64,000 nt of DNA. It comes from Occultella glacieicola. Its GTDB lineage: Bacteria; Actinomycetota; Actinomycetes; Actinomycetales; Beutenbergiaceae. Every line of letters begins with the position of its first letter. Position 1 is the first letter of the stretch. The stretch is taken from contig NZ_SMNA01000007.1 of assembly GCF_004353825.1 (NCBI RefSeq), forward strand, positions 278,303 through 342,302, in the 5' to 3' direction. The notes beneath the pieces were generated by a model. That model saw only the letters and a list, made by a program, of their open reading frames with translations, ran no database searches and had not been told where the DNA came from. Positions 41,549 to 51,620 of this stretch are shown one piece after another. The translations under genes and the position numbers were made by a program.

Positions 41549-42393
41549 TGGTCACCGACAACCGTGGTTACGCGCCCGACGTCCGGGCGCGGCTCACCGC
41601 CGACGCGGACCAGATCCTGGCGCGCTACCCCGAGGCCCGCTCGGCCCTGCTGCCGCTGCTGCACCTGGTGCAGTCCGAGGACGGCTACGTGAGTCCGGCC
41701 GGGATCGCTTTCTGCGCGGACGTGCTCGACCTCAGCCGCGCCTCGGTGTCCGCGGTCGCGACCTTCTACAGCCAGTACAAGCGGCGCCCGAACGGCGAGT
41801 ACACCGTCGGCGTGTGCACGAACACGCTGTGCGCGGTGATGGGCGGGGACGCGATCTTCGACCGGCTCTCCGAGCGGCTGGGCATCGGCCACGACGAGAC
41901 CACCGAGGACGGCCGGATCACCCTGGAGCGCGTCGAGTGCAACGCGGCGTGCGACTACGCGCCGGTGATGGTCATCAACTGGGAGTTCTTCGACAACCAG
42001 ACCCCCACCTCGGCGGTGGACGTGGTGGACGCCCTGCTCGAGGGACGCCCCGTGACGCCCACCCGCGGCGCGGACACGGTCGCCACCTTCCGGGAGGTCT
42101 CCCGGGTGCTCGCCGGCTTCGAGGACGGCCGCGCGGACGAGGGCCTGGGCGCCGGCCCGGCCACCCTGGTCGGCCTGGAGATGTCCCGGGCCAAGGGCTG
42201 GACGGCACCGGCCCCGGAGTCCGAGGAGTCGTCCGAGGGCAGCGAGGGCAGCACGGCCGCTGGGGGCACAGGGCAGGCCGGCACCGACCAGGTCGGTGAT
42301 GCCGGCTCCAGCGCCGAGCGCGAGGAGACCACCCCGGCGGACACCTCCGCCGAGCCGGTGACCAAGTCAGAAGAGAAGGGCTCGAGCGAATGA
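41548..42393 (+). CDS. nuoE: NADH-quinone oxidoreductase subunit E
   Basis: 281 residues. The thioredoxin-like domain (about 1-165) binds the [2Fe-2S] cluster N1a through Cys in VCTNTLCAV near 90-98 and VECNAACDYAPV near 130-141. Residues after about 165 are not part of the core: a short helix region and then a Ser/Glu/Gly/Thr-rich disordered tail of about 75 residues containing two 9-bp direct repeats. The tail resembles other long tails in this operon. ATG is adjacent to the nuoD stop. Confidence 0.95.
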   Translation: MVTDNRGYAPDVRARLTADADQILARYPEARSALLPLLHLVQSEDGYVSPAGIAFCADVLDLSRASVSAVATFYSQYKRRPNGEYTVGVCTNTLCAVMGGDAIFDRLSERLGIGHDETTEDGRITLERVECNAACDYAPVMVINWEFFDNQTPTSAVDVVDALLEGRPVTPTRGADTVATFREVSRVLAGFEDGRADEGLGAGPATLVGLEMSRAKGWTAPAPESEESSEGSEGSTAAGGTGQAGTDQVGDAGSSAEREETTPADTSAEPVTKSEEKGSSE

Positions 42394-43694
42394 CCACCCT
42401 GGCGCCGATCCTGAGCGACATCTGGGACGCACCCCGGTCCTGGACGCTGGCGACGTACACCGAGCACCAGGGCTACGACGCCTGGCGCAAGGCCATCCAC
42501 ACCGAGCCGGCCGAGCTGGTCAACGCCGTGAAGGACTCCGGCCTGCGTGGCCGTGGCGGCGCCGGGTTCCCGACCGGGCTGAAGTGGAGCTTCCTGCCGG
42601 CGCCGGACGGCGGGCCCCGCTACCTCGTGGTCAACGCGGACGAGTCCGAGCCGGGCACCTGCAAGGACATCCCGCTGATGCTGGCGAACCCGCACTCCCT
42701 GATCGAGGGGGTGGCGATCACGTCGTTCGCGATCGGCTCCAACCACGCCTTCATCTACCTGCGCGGCGAGGTCGTGCACGTCTACCGGCGCCTGCTCGCG
42801 GCCGTCCGCGAGGCGCGCGAGGCGGGCCTGCTCGGGCAGAACATCCTGGGCACCGGCTACGACCTCGAGGTCACCGTGCACGCCGGTGCCGGTGCCTACA
42901 TCTGCGGTGAGGAGACCGCCCTCCTGGACTCCCTCGAGGGCCGCCGGGGCCAGCCCCGCCTGAAGCCGCCGTTCCCCGCCGTCGCCGGCCTGTACGCCCG
43001 CCCGACGGTGGTCAACAACGTCGAGTCCATCGCGAGCGTGCCGACCATCATCCGCAACGGCGTCGACTGGTTCACCTCGATGGGCACCGAGAAGTCGAAG
43101 GGCCACGGCCTGTTCTCACTGTCCGGGCACGTCGCCAAGCCGGGCCAGTACGAGGCCCCGCTCGGGATCACCTTCCGCGAGTTGCTGGACATGGCCGGCG
43201 GCGTCCGGGACGGGCACTCCCTGAAGTTCTGGACGCCCGGCGGCTCCTCCACCCCGATCCTGACCGCGGAGCACCTGGACGTCGTGCTGGACTACGAGTC
43301 CGTCGGGGCGGCCGGCTCCATGCTCGCGACCCGTGCCCTGCAGGTCTTCGACGAGACCACCTCGGTGGTCCGGTGCGTGTCCCGGTGGACCGACTTCTAC
43401 CAGCACGAGTCGTGCGGCAAGTGCACTCCGTGCCGCGAGGGCACGTTCTGGCTGAAGCAGATCCTGCACCGGCTCGAGGCAGGCAAGGGCACCGAGTCCG
43501 ACGTCGACCTGCTGCTGGACGTGGCCGGCAACATCGAGGGCCGCTCCTTCTGCGCCCTCGGCGACGCTGCCGCCACCCCGATCAAGAGCGCCATCAAGTA
43601 CTTCCGTGAGGAGTTCGAGCAGGGCGTCCACACGCCCGCCTGGGAACTCTTCCCCTACGAGGCCAACGCGGCCTTCTCCGGAGCGACGGCATGA
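42390..43694 (+). CDS. nuoF: NADH-quinone oxidoreductase subunit F
   Basis: 434 residues. The NADH-oxidising subunit: FMN and NADH site [16 protein letters not shown] near 52-67 and the second glycine-rich region [14 protein letters not shown] near 167-180; cluster N3 ligands in [11 protein letters not shown] near 343-353 and one Cys near 385. Overlaps nuoE and nuoG by four bases at each end. Confidence 0.97.
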   Translation: MTTLAPILSDIWDAPRSWTLATYTEHQGYDAWRKAIHTEPAELVNAVKDSGLRGRGGAGFPTGLKWSFLPAPDGGPRYLVVNADESEPGTCKDIPLMLANPHSLIEGVAITSFAIGSNHAFIYLRGEVVHVYRRLLAAVREAREAGLLGQNILGTGYDLEVTVHAGAGAYICGEETALLDSLEGRRGQPRLKPPFPAVAGLYARPTVVNNVESIASVPTIIRNGVDWFTSMGTEKSKGHGLFSLSGHVAKPGQYEAPLGITFRELLDMAGGVRDGHSLKFWTPGGSSTPILTAEHLDVVLDYESVGAAGSMLATRALQVFDETTSVVRCVSRWTDFYQHESCGKCTPCREGTFWLKQILHRLEAGKGTESDVDLLLDVAGNIEGRSFCALGDAAATPIKSAIKYFREEFEQGVHTPAWELFPYEANAAFSGATA

Positions 43695-46345
43695 CCGCCA
43701 CCACCAACTCCTCGTCCTCTGCCGTGGCCCCGGTCGAGGAGATCACCCTGACCATCGACGGTCTCGACGTCAGCGTGCCCAAGGGCACCCTGGTGATCCG
43801 GGCCGCCGAGACGGTGGGCATCCAGATCCCTCGGTTCTGCGACCACCCGCTGCTCAAGCCGGCGGGGGCGTGCCGCCAGTGTCTGGTGGACATCGCCACC
43901 CCGGACCGTGAGGGAAACCTGCGCCCGATGCCGAAGCCGCAGGCCTCGTGCACCATCGAGGCCACGCCGGGCATGGTCGTCAACACCCAGCACACCTCGG
44001 CGGTGGCCGAGAAGGCCCAGCGCGGTCAGATCGAGTTCCTGCTCGTCAACCACCCGCTGGACTGCCCGGTCTGCGACAAGGGCGGGGAGTGCCCGCTGCA
44101 GAACCAGGCGATGAGCAACGGGTCCGCGACGTCCCGGTTCGTCGACATCAAGCGCACGTTCCCCAAGCCGATCAAGATCTCCACGCAGATCCTGCTCGAC
44201 CGGGACCGGTGCATCCTGTGCCAACGCTGCACCCGGTTCTCCGCCGAGATCGCCGGGGACCCCTTCATCGACCTGCAGGGCCGCGGCGGCGGCGCCCCGG
44301 GTGGCCACGGCCATGGGCTGCCCGCCCAGCAGATCGGCCGCTTCGACGAAGCGATCCTCGAGTACACCCCGAGCGGTGACCAGGGGCCGGTCGAGTCCGA
44401 GCGCACCGGCGACGTCGTCGGCCCGTACGGTCAGGCCGGCGTGCTGTCCAGCGTAGCCGGCAGCATCGGCGGAGCCCTGGAGGACACCTCCGGTCGCCCG
44501 TTCGCGTCCTACTTCTCCGGGAACACCATCCAGATCTGCCCGGTCGGTGCCCTCACCTCGGCCGCCTACCGGTTCCGGTCGCGCCCGTTCGACCTGGTCT
44601 CGACCGCGTCGATCGCCGAGCACGACGCGTGCGGCTCCGCGATCCGGATCGACCACCGCCGCGGCGTGGTGCTGCGCCGGCTCGCCGGGGACGACCCGGC
44701 GGTCAACGAGGAGTGGATCACCGACAAGGACCGGTTCGCGTTCGCGTGGCAGACGTCCTCCGATGTGCTCACCGCCCCGCTGGTGCGGGACGAGGAGACC
44801 GGCGAACTGGTGCCGACCAGCTGGTCCGAGGCCATCGGCCTCGCCGCCGACGGCCTGCGCAGGGCCGGTGACGGCGCCGGCGCGGCCGCGCTGCCCGGTG
44901 GCCGCCTGACCCTCGAGGACGCGTACGCGTGGTCGAAGTTCACGCGCACGGTGCTCGGCACCAACGACATCGACTTCCGTGCCCGGGTGCACTCGGCCGA
45001 GGAGGCCGACTTCCTCGCGAACCGGGTCGCCGGTTCGGGGCTCGACGTGACCTTCGGCGACCTCGAGCGCGCACCCCGGGTGCTGCTCGTCGGCCTCGAG
45101 CCCGAGGAGGAGGCCGGTACGGTCTTCCTCCGGCTGCGCAAGGGCATGCTCGCCGGCCGAGTGCAGGTCACCACGATCGCCCCGCTCGCGACCCGAGGCT
45201 CCACCAAGCTGCGCGCCGAGCTCGTCCGCACGGCACCGGGCGAGGAGCCCTCCGTCCTGGACGCCCTCGCCGGGGTCACGGGCACGCCCGAGCACCTCGC
45301 CGACCTCAGGGCCGCCCTCGCCGAGCCGGGCACCGTGGTTCTCGCCGGCGAGCGGCTCGCCGGCGTGCCCGGGGCGCTGTCCGCCCTGGACCGGCTGGTC
45401 TCGGCCGCGGGCGCCAGGTTCGCCTGGGTGCCGCGACGCGCGGGCGACCGCGGCGCCGTCGAGGTCGGCCTGCTGCCGGGCCTGCTGCCCGGTGGGCGCC
45501 CGACGGCGGAGGCGGAGGCGCGTGTCGACGTCGCCTCGGTCTGGGGCGTGAGCGAGCTGCCCGCCGCGCCGGGCCGGGACCTGACCGGGATCCTCGACGC
45601 CGCGACGGCCGGGGAGATCGACGCCCTCGTCGTCGGCGGCATCGACCTCGAGGACCTGCCGTCGCCGGCCCAGGCCGAGGTGGCGCTGGCCGCCGCGGGC
45701 TTCGTCGTGCAGCTCGAGGTGCGCCGCTCGGCGGTCACCCAGCACGCGGACATCGTGCTCCCGATCGCGCCGACCACGCACAAGTCCGGGACGTTCCTGA
45801 ACTGGGAGGGCCGCCCTCGCCCGTTCGGCCAGGTCTTCACGACCAGCGCCCTCACCGACGCACGGGTGCTCGGCATGCTGGCTGACGCCGTCGGGGTTGA
45901 CCTGGGCACCCGCACCCTCGAGGACATCCACCGCGAGCTCGCCGAGTTCGACGGGTGGGAGGGCCCACGCACCGCCGCCCCCGCGGTCGAGGCGACCCCC
46001 GTCCCGGCCCTCGACGCCGGCCAGGTGCGGCTCGCGACCTGGCGCCTGATGCTCGACTCCGGCCGCGGCCAGGACGGCGAACCCCACCTCGCGGGCACCG
46101 CGTACCGCCCGGTGGCGCTGCTGTCGCCGGCCACGGCTGCCACGCTCGGCCTCGCCGAGGGTGACCGGGTCCGGGTCACCGGGCCCGATGGTGACATCGT
46201 CCTGCCGGTCCTGCCGACGCCCATGGGCGACGACGTGGTCTGGCTGCCGCAACACTCCCCGGGATCGTCCGTGCACCGGACCCTCGGGGCCACGGCAGGT
46301 GCCGCGGTGCGCCTGACCGCCGTCGACGCGGAGGTCGCCCGATGA
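43691..46345 (+). CDS. nuoG: NADH-quinone oxidoreductase subunit G, with an insertion of about 60 residues
   Basis: 884 residues. N-terminal [2Fe-2S] domain with [17 protein letters not shown] near 50-66, the His-Cys [4Fe-4S] site [14 protein letters not shown] near 120-133, then the N6-type four-cysteine sites DRCILCQRC near 174-182 and ICPVGALTS near 281-290. Between DPFI (190) and FASYFSGNT (271) lie 77 residues where I remember about 18 in relatives; the extra part includes GGHGHG. The C-terminal molybdopterin-like domain is degenerate, and the region that carries N7 in E. coli (near 307-335) lacks its cysteine pattern. Confidence 0.95.
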   Translation: MTATTNSSSSAVAPVEEITLTIDGLDVSVPKGTLVIRAAETVGIQIPRFCDHPLLKPAGACRQCLVDIATPDREGNLRPMPKPQASCTIEATPGMVVNTQHTSAVAEKAQRGQIEFLLVNHPLDCPVCDKGGECPLQNQAMSNGSATSRFVDIKRTFPKPIKISTQILLDRDRCILCQRCTRFSAEIAGDPFIDLQGRGGGAPGGHGHGLPAQQIGRFDEAILEYTPSGDQGPVESERTGDVVGPYGQAGVLSSVAGSIGGALEDTSGRPFASYFSGNTIQICPVGALTSAAYRFRSRPFDLVSTASIAEHDACGSAIRIDHRRGVVLRRLAGDDPAVNEEWITDKDRFAFAWQTSSDVLTAPLVRDEETGELVPTSWSEAIGLAADGLRRAGDGAGAAALPGGRLTLEDAYAWSKFTRTVLGTNDIDFRARVHSAEEADFLANRVAGSGLDVTFGDLERAPRVLLVGLEPEEEAGTVFLRLRKGMLAGRVQVTTIAPLATRGSTKLRAELVRTAPGEEPSVLDALAGVTGTPEHLADLRAALAEPGTVVLAGERLAGVPGALSALDRLVSAAGARFAWVPRRAGDRGAVEVGLLPGLLPGGRPTAEAEARVDVASVWGVSELPAAPGRDLTGILDAATAGEIDALVVGGIDLEDLPSPAQAEVALAAAGFVVQLEVRRSAVTQHADIVLPIAPTTHKSGTFLNWEGRPRPFGQVFTTSALTDARVLGMLADAVGVDLGTRTLEDIHRELAEFDGWEGPRTAAPAVEATPVPALDAGQVRLATWRLMLDSGRGQDGEPHLAGTAYRPVALLSPATAATLGLAEGDRVRVTGPDGDIVLPVLPTPMGDDVVWLPQHSPGSSVHRTLGATAGAAVRLTAVDAEVAR

Positions 46346-47739
46346 ACACCAACCTCGCTCCCATCCTGGCCCGGAGCACCGGAGCCGCGGACTTCAGCAA
46401 CGACACGATCTGGGTCTCGGTCATCAAGGCCGTCGCGATCCTGCTGTTCCTGCTGCTGTCCGTGCTGTTCGCGCTCTGGTTCGAGCGCCGGATCATCGCC
46501 CGGTTCCAGCAGCGGCTCGGCCCGAACGTGCGCGGCCCGTTCGGTCTGGTGCAGTCCATCCCGGATGCCTTGAAGCTGATCCTCAAGGAGGACATCACCG
46601 TCAAGGCCGCGGACAAGGTGATCTATCTGATCGCCCCCGTGATCTCGGTGTTCTGCGCCTTCATGATCTACGCCGTCATCCCGTTCGGGCCGATGGTGGA
46701 ACTCCCGGGTGGCTTCACCACTCCGCTGCAGCTGACCGACACCCCGGTCTCGATCCTGTACATCCTCGGGATCACCGGCCTCGGCGTATACGGCATCGTG
46801 CTCGGCGGCTGGTCCTCGGGGTCGAGCTACCCGCTGCTCGGCGCGGTGCGCTCCACCGCGCAGATCATCTCCTACGAGCTCGGCATGAGCCTGGCCCTGG
46901 TCAGCGTGCTGCTCGTGGCCGGCTCGATGTCCACCTCCGAGATCGTGAACTCCCAGGAGAACCTGTGGTGGGCGTTCGCGCTGTTGCCGGCGTTCGTGGT
47001 CTACCTGATCTCCGCGTTCGGTGAGGTGAACCGGCTCCCGTTCGACCTCCCGGAGGCCGAGGGCGAACTGGTCGCCGGGTACCAGACCGAGTACTCCTCG
47101 ATGAAGTTCGCCTGGTTCTACCTGGCCGAGTACATCAACATGCTGAACGTGGCCGCCGTCGCGACCACGGTCTTCATGGGCGGCTGGCGGGCACCGTGGC
47201 CGCTGGTGACCCTGTTCGGTGAGGGCGTTGACCAGGGCTGGTGGGGCCTGCTCTGGTTCATCCTGAAGATCTGGCTCTTCATGTTCCTGTTCGTCTGGGT
47301 CCGCGCCACGCTGCTGCGGTTCCGTTACGACCAGTTCATGGCCTTCGGCTGGAAGGTGCTGATCCCGGTCGCGCTGGTCTGGCTCGGCCTCGTCGCCGCC
47401 TTCCAGGGCGTGCGCCACTTCACGTCCTTCGACCCGACCGCGATCGATGTCGGCGGGCTCTCCCTGCGCACCGTGCTGTTCGGGATAGCGGGGATCCTCA
47501 TCGTCGTCACGATCGTCATGTACCTGATCCCGGACCGGGGCAAGAAGCCCGCCGTGGAGGGCGCCGGCGCGAAGGTCCCGGAGCCCGCCGACGAGCCGTT
47601 CGACGCGTTCGCCGGTGGCTACCCCGTGCCACCGCTGCCGGGTCAGAAACTGCCGCCGTCCACGCGGCGCGCCCGGGTCACCACCCCGGCCGCCCCCGCC
47701 GAGGACGAGACCACCGACGAGGAGAAGACCGATGGCTGA
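46342..47739 (+). CDS. nuoH: NADH-quinone oxidoreductase subunit H
   Basis: 465 residues with about nine membrane helices. The quinone-chamber subunit; signatures are [23 protein letters not shown] (near 48-70, helix-loop) and [24 protein letters not shown] near 225-248 with acidic residues facing the quinone. The last 75 residues are a Pro-rich cytoplasmic tail ending in acidic repeats. ATG overlaps the nuoG stop; the stop lies inside nuoI. Confidence 0.96.
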   Translation: MNTNLAPILARSTGAADFSNDTIWVSVIKAVAILLFLLLSVLFALWFERRIIARFQQRLGPNVRGPFGLVQSIPDALKLILKEDITVKAADKVIYLIAPVISVFCAFMIYAVIPFGPMVELPGGFTTPLQLTDTPVSILYILGITGLGVYGIVLGGWSSGSSYPLLGAVRSTAQIISYELGMSLALVSVLLVAGSMSTSEIVNSQENLWWAFALLPAFVVYLISAFGEVNRLPFDLPEAEGELVAGYQTEYSSMKFAWFYLAEYINMLNVAAVATTVFMGGWRAPWPLVTLFGEGVDQGWWGLLWFILKIWLFMFLFVWVRATLLRFRYDQFMAFGWKVLIPVALVWLGLVAAFQGVRHFTSFDPTAIDVGGLSLRTVLFGIAGILIVVTIVMYLIPDRGKKPAVEGAGAKVPEPADEPFDAFAGGYPVPPLPGQKLPPSTRRARVTTPAAPAEDETTDEEKTDG

Positions 47740-48520
47740 GCAGGGCAAGGGCAAGAAGCCCGCGCCGGGCAAGCGAAGCGGGAACCAGCCGAAGCGGCCC
47801 ACCGCGAGCCGCGCCCCGGAGCGGGCCAGGCCGGGCGCGACCCCGGCGAAGGCCGGCCGGGCCAAGACCCCGGCGTTCGATGTGGACTCCGACCTCGACA
47901 AGAGCGGCCTCGCCGAGTTCTTCGCACCGGTGGCGGGTTTCGGCGTCACCATGTCCACGCTGTTCCGGCCGGTGGTCACCGAGCAGTACCCGTTCGAGAA
48001 GGCACCGACAGCGCCGCGATACCACGGCCGCCACCAGTTGAACCGGCACCCCGACGGGCTCGAGAAGTGCATCGGCTGCGAACTGTGCGCGTGGGCCTGC
48101 CCCGCGGACGCCATCTACGTCGAGGCCGGCAACAACACCCCGGAGGCCCAGTACTCGCCGGGGGAGCGGTACGGCAAGGTCTACCAGATCAACTACCTGC
48201 GCTGTATCTTCTGCGGGCTCTGCATCGAGGCCTGCCCCACGCGGGCGCTGACGATGACGAACGACTACGAGCTCGCCGGGACCACGCGGGAGAAGATGAT
48301 CTTCGAGAAGGACACGCTGCTGGCCCCGCTCCGGTCCGGGATGCTGGCCGCGCCCCACCCGATGGTCGCGGGCCTCAGCGACGGCGACTACTACCGAGGT
48401 GACGTCAGCGGACCCACCACGGAGCAGGTGGCCTGGGTGAAGGAGCGCCGCCCCGAGGACGAGAGCCTCTCCGCGGCCGGCGCCGCCGCGACCCGCGCCG
48501 CCAAGGGAGGCAAGGAATGA
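47732..48520 (+). CDS. nuoI: NADH-quinone oxidoreductase subunit I, with basic N-terminal extension
   Basis: 262 residues. The ferredoxin-like core (about 70-235) binds clusters N6a and N6b through two C-x2-C-x2-C-x3-CP motifs: [12 protein letters not shown] near 112-123 and [12 protein letters not shown] near 157-168. The first 60 residues are an added Lys/Arg/Pro-rich region. The last 30 residues are also non-core. The ATG at 47732 has GAGGAGAAG upstream and overlaps nuoH by eight bases; the core would still be complete from a later start, but none has a better signal. Confidence 0.93.
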   Translation: MAEQGKGKKPAPGKRSGNQPKRPTASRAPERARPGATPAKAGRAKTPAFDVDSDLDKSGLAEFFAPVAGFGVTMSTLFRPVVTEQYPFEKAPTAPRYHGRHQLNRHPDGLEKCIGCELCAWACPADAIYVEAGNNTPEAQYSPGERYGKVYQINYLRCIFCGLCIEACPTRALTMTNDYELAGTTREKMIFEKDTLLAPLRSGMLAAPHPMVAGLSDGDYYRGDVSGPTTEQVAWVKERRPEDESLSAAGAAATRAAKGGKE

Positions 48521-49389
48521 ACGCCGCCCTGGAGATCTCCACCGGCGAGGCCGTGCTGTTCTGGGTCCTCGCCCCCCTGATGGTCGCCGGTGCCCTCTCC
48601 CTGCTGTTCGCGAAGCGGCCGGTCCACATCGCGGTGAGCATCGCCGGGGTGATGATCGGCCTCGCCGTCATGTACATCATGCTGGAGGCGCCCTTCCTGG
48701 GCGTGGCCCAGATCGTGGTCTACACCGGCGCGGTCATGATGCTGTTCCTGTTCGTGATCATGCTCGCCGGGGTGGACTCCTCGGAGTCGCTGGTCGAGAC
48801 GATCAAGGGTCAGCGGGGGATCGCGGTGGTAGGACTGCTGGGCTTGTTGATCCTGGTGATCACCGTGCTCACCCGCGCCTCGCTGCCGCCCGCCGTCGGC
48901 CTCGCGCAGGCGAACGCGGACACGAACCCCGTCGGCGTCGCCCGGCTGATCTTCGGCGACTACATCTTCGCGTTCGAACTCACCGCGGCCCTGCTGATCA
49001 CGGCCGCACTCGGCGCCCTGGTGCTCAGCCACCGCCGCCGCCTCAGCCCGAAGGTCGGCCAGGCCGAACTCGCCGAGGCGAAGCTCGCGGCCTACGGCAA
49101 GGGCGGCTCCGCCGAGGGGGTCACCCCGCCGGCCGGGCCCGGTGTCTACGCACGCCACAACAGCGCCGACATGCCCGCCCTGGACGCCGCCGGGAACCCG
49201 ATCGACGACTCGGTGGTCACCGTGCTCCGGGTCCGGGGGCAGGAGGCCGAGACGGCCGACCTCGACGCCGACCGGGTCGCGAGGATCGCCACCGGCGCGC
49301 CGATGGTGCCCGAGCTCGACGGTGCCGAGCGTGCCGACCGGGCCGAGCTGGACGAGCAGGCCGAGACCACGAAGGAGAACGAGGAATGA
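48517..49389 (+). CDS. nuoJ: NADH-quinone oxidoreductase subunit J
   Basis: 290 residues. Five membrane helices in the first 180 residues, including the pi-bulge helix region [26 protein letters not shown] near 50-75 that participates in proton transfer. A cytoplasmic C-terminal tail of about 110 residues, acidic at its end, is longer than in E. coli. Overlaps both neighbours by four bases. Confidence 0.96.
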   Translation: MNAALEISTGEAVLFWVLAPLMVAGALSLLFAKRPVHIAVSIAGVMIGLAVMYIMLEAPFLGVAQIVVYTGAVMMLFLFVIMLAGVDSSESLVETIKGQRGIAVVGLLGLLILVITVLTRASLPPAVGLAQANADTNPVGVARLIFGDYIFAFELTAALLITAALGALVLSHRRRLSPKVGQAELAEAKLAAYGKGGSAEGVTPPAGPGVYARHNSADMPALDAAGNPIDDSVVTVLRVRGQEAETADLDADRVARIATGAPMVPELDGAERADRAELDEQAETTKENEE

Positions 49390-49685
49390 GCCTGGTCAAC
49401 TACCTGGTGCTCTCCGGGATCCTGTTCTCGATCGGGTCGATCGCGGTCCTCACGCGACGCAACGCGATCATCGCGTTCATGGGCGTCGAGCTCATGCTGA
49501 ACGCCGCGAACCTCACCCTGGTCACGTTCGGGCGGCTGCACGGCGACCTGCACGGCCAGGTGATCGCCTTCTTCGTGATGGTGGTCGCCGCCGCCGAGGT
49601 GGTCATCGGGCTCGCCATCATCGTGTCCATCTTCCGAACCCGCGGGTCCGCGTCGATCGACGACGCCAACCTGCTGAAGAGCTGA
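49386..49685 (+). CDS. nuoK: NADH-quinone oxidoreductase subunit K
   Basis: 99 residues, three membrane helices. Conserved Glu residues are visible in [16 protein letters not shown] near 34-49 and [13 protein letters not shown] near 66-78; they form part of the E-channel. ATG overlaps the nuoJ stop. Confidence 0.97.
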   Translation: MSLVNYLVLSGILFSIGSIAVLTRRNAIIAFMGVELMLNAANLTLVTFGRLHGDLHGQVIAFFVMVVAAAEVVIGLAIIVSIFRTRGSASIDDANLLKS

Positions 49686-49694
49686 GGGGCCCAC

Positions 49695-51605
49695 GTGGAC
49701 ACCTTGAACCTGGCCTGGCTGCTCGTCGCCATCCCGCTGGTGAGCTCCGCCGTGCTGCTGCTGCTCGGGCGCGGGTCCGACGCCTGGGGCCACTGGTTGG
49801 GAGTGCTGGCCTCCGCGGCCTCCGCCGTGCTGGCGATCGTCATCCTCGTGCAGCTGCTCGGCCTCGGCGCCGACGACCGGACCGCCAACGTCCACCTGTT
49901 CGACTGGATCCCGGCCGGTGACCTGACCGTCTCGGCGGGCCTGCTCGTGGACCCGCTCTCGGTCACGTTCGCGATCCTGATCACGTTCGTCGGCACCCTG
50001 ATCCACATCTACGCGGTCGCGTACATGTCGCACGACGTGGATCGGCGCCGGTTCTTCGCCTACCTCAACCTGTTCATCGCCGCCATGCTGGTCCTGGTCC
50101 TGGCGGACTCCTACGCGCTGCTCTTCCTCGGCTGGGAGGGCGTGGGTCTCGCGTCCTACCTGCTGATCGGGTTCTGGAACCAGAACACCGAGTACGCGGT
50201 CGCGGCCAAGAAGGCGTTCGTCATGAACCGGGTCGGTGACATGGGGATGCTGGTCGCGATGATGGCGATGTTCGCCACGTTCGGCGCGGTCGACTTCGAC
50301 ACCGTCTTCGGTGCCGCCGACGGCGCCGGCGAGGGTGCCATGACGCTGATCGGGCTCATGCTGGTCCTCGCCGCCTGCGGCAAGTCCGCGCAGTTCCCGC
50401 TGCAGGCCTGGCTCGGGGACGCGATGGCGGGCCCGACCCCGGTCTCGGCGCTGATCCACGCGGCAACCATGGTCACCGCGGGCGTCTATCTGATCGTCCG
50501 CTCCGGGCCGATCTTCGAGCAGACCCCGACGGCGCAGCTCGTCGCGGCGATCGTCGGTGCGGTCACGCTGTTGTTCGGTGCGATCGTCGGGTGCGCGAAG
50601 GACGACATCAAGAAGGTCCTCGCGGCGTCCACCATGTCCCAGATCGGCTACATGATGCTGGCCGCGGGCCTCGGCCCGATCGGGTACGCGTTCGCGATCT
50701 TCCACCTGATCACGCACGGCTTCTTCAAGGCCGGCATGTTCCTCGGCGCCGGCTCGGTGATGCACGGCATGGGCGACGAGGTGAACATGCGCGGCTTCGG
50801 GAACCTCAGCAGGTACATGAAGGTCACCTGGATCACGTTCATGGCGGGTTGGCTCGCCATCATCGGGATCCCACCGTTCTCCGGGTTCTGGAGCAAGGAC
50901 AAGATCATCGAGTCCGCGTTCGTGGGCGAGGGCTGGCAGCCCTGGGTGTTCGGCACCGTCGCCCTGGTGGGCGCGGGGATCACGGCGTTCTACATGTCCC
51001 GGCTGTTCTTCATGACGTTCCACGGCAAGGCCCGTTGGAACGACGGCAAGAACGACCTGCCCGGCCCCGAGCGCACGCCCCACGAGTCCCCGGCCCTGAT
51101 GACCGTGCCGATGATCGTGCTCGCGATCGGCGCGATCGGACTCGGTGGCCTGCTCACCATCGGCGACTCGTTCGTGACCTGGCTGGAGCCGGTGACCGGG
51201 CACGTCGAGCACCACGAGCCGGTGCTGCCGATCCCGGTGATCATGGTGACCACCATCGTCCTGGTGCTGCTCGGCGCCGGCCTCGCCTGGCGCCAGTACG
51301 CGGCCTCCGCGGTGCCGGTCGCGCCGCCCACCGGCTCGGTGCTCACCCGCGCCGCCCGTGCGGACCTGTACCAGGACGCGGTCAACGAGGGCGTCTTCAT
51401 GCGCCCCGGCCAGCACCTGACCCGCACCCTGGTCTACACCGATACGGCCGTCGTCGACGGTGCCGTCAACGGGCTCGGCTCCGGGACGCTGGGCTGGGGA
51501 GAAAGACTGCGTCGGCTGCAGAACGGCTTCGTCCGTAGTTACGCCGCGGTGATGCTGATCGGCGTCATCGGTGCCCTTGTCGTCGTCCTCGCCTCGCGAG
51601 TCTGA
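49695..51605 (+). CDS. nuoL: NADH-quinone oxidoreductase subunit L
   Basis: 636 residues with about 16 membrane helices, an antiporter-like proton pump. Conserved charged sites: Glu in [18 protein letters not shown] near 148-165, Lys in [34 protein letters not shown] and in [19 protein letters not shown]. The C-terminal lateral helix is present. Start GTG with GAGGGG nine bases upstream; 9-base gap after nuoK. Confidence 0.97.
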   Translation: MDTLNLAWLLVAIPLVSSAVLLLLGRGSDAWGHWLGVLASAASAVLAIVILVQLLGLGADDRTANVHLFDWIPAGDLTVSAGLLVDPLSVTFAILITFVGTLIHIYAVAYMSHDVDRRRFFAYLNLFIAAMLVLVLADSYALLFLGWEGVGLASYLLIGFWNQNTEYAVAAKKAFVMNRVGDMGMLVAMMAMFATFGAVDFDTVFGAADGAGEGAMTLIGLMLVLAACGKSAQFPLQAWLGDAMAGPTPVSALIHAATMVTAGVYLIVRSGPIFEQTPTAQLVAAIVGAVTLLFGAIVGCAKDDIKKVLAASTMSQIGYMMLAAGLGPIGYAFAIFHLITHGFFKAGMFLGAGSVMHGMGDEVNMRGFGNLSRYMKVTWITFMAGWLAIIGIPPFSGFWSKDKIIESAFVGEGWQPWVFGTVALVGAGITAFYMSRLFFMTFHGKARWNDGKNDLPGPERTPHESPALMTVPMIVLAIGAIGLGGLLTIGDSFVTWLEPVTGHVEHHEPVLPIPVIMVTTIVLVLLGAGLAWRQYAASAVPVAPPTGSVLTRAARADLYQDAVNEGVFMRPGQHLTRTLVYTDTAVVDGAVNGLGSGTLGWGERLRRLQNGFVRSYAAVMLIGVIGALVVVLASRV

Positions 51606-51620
51606 GTCGGAGAGAACCTG

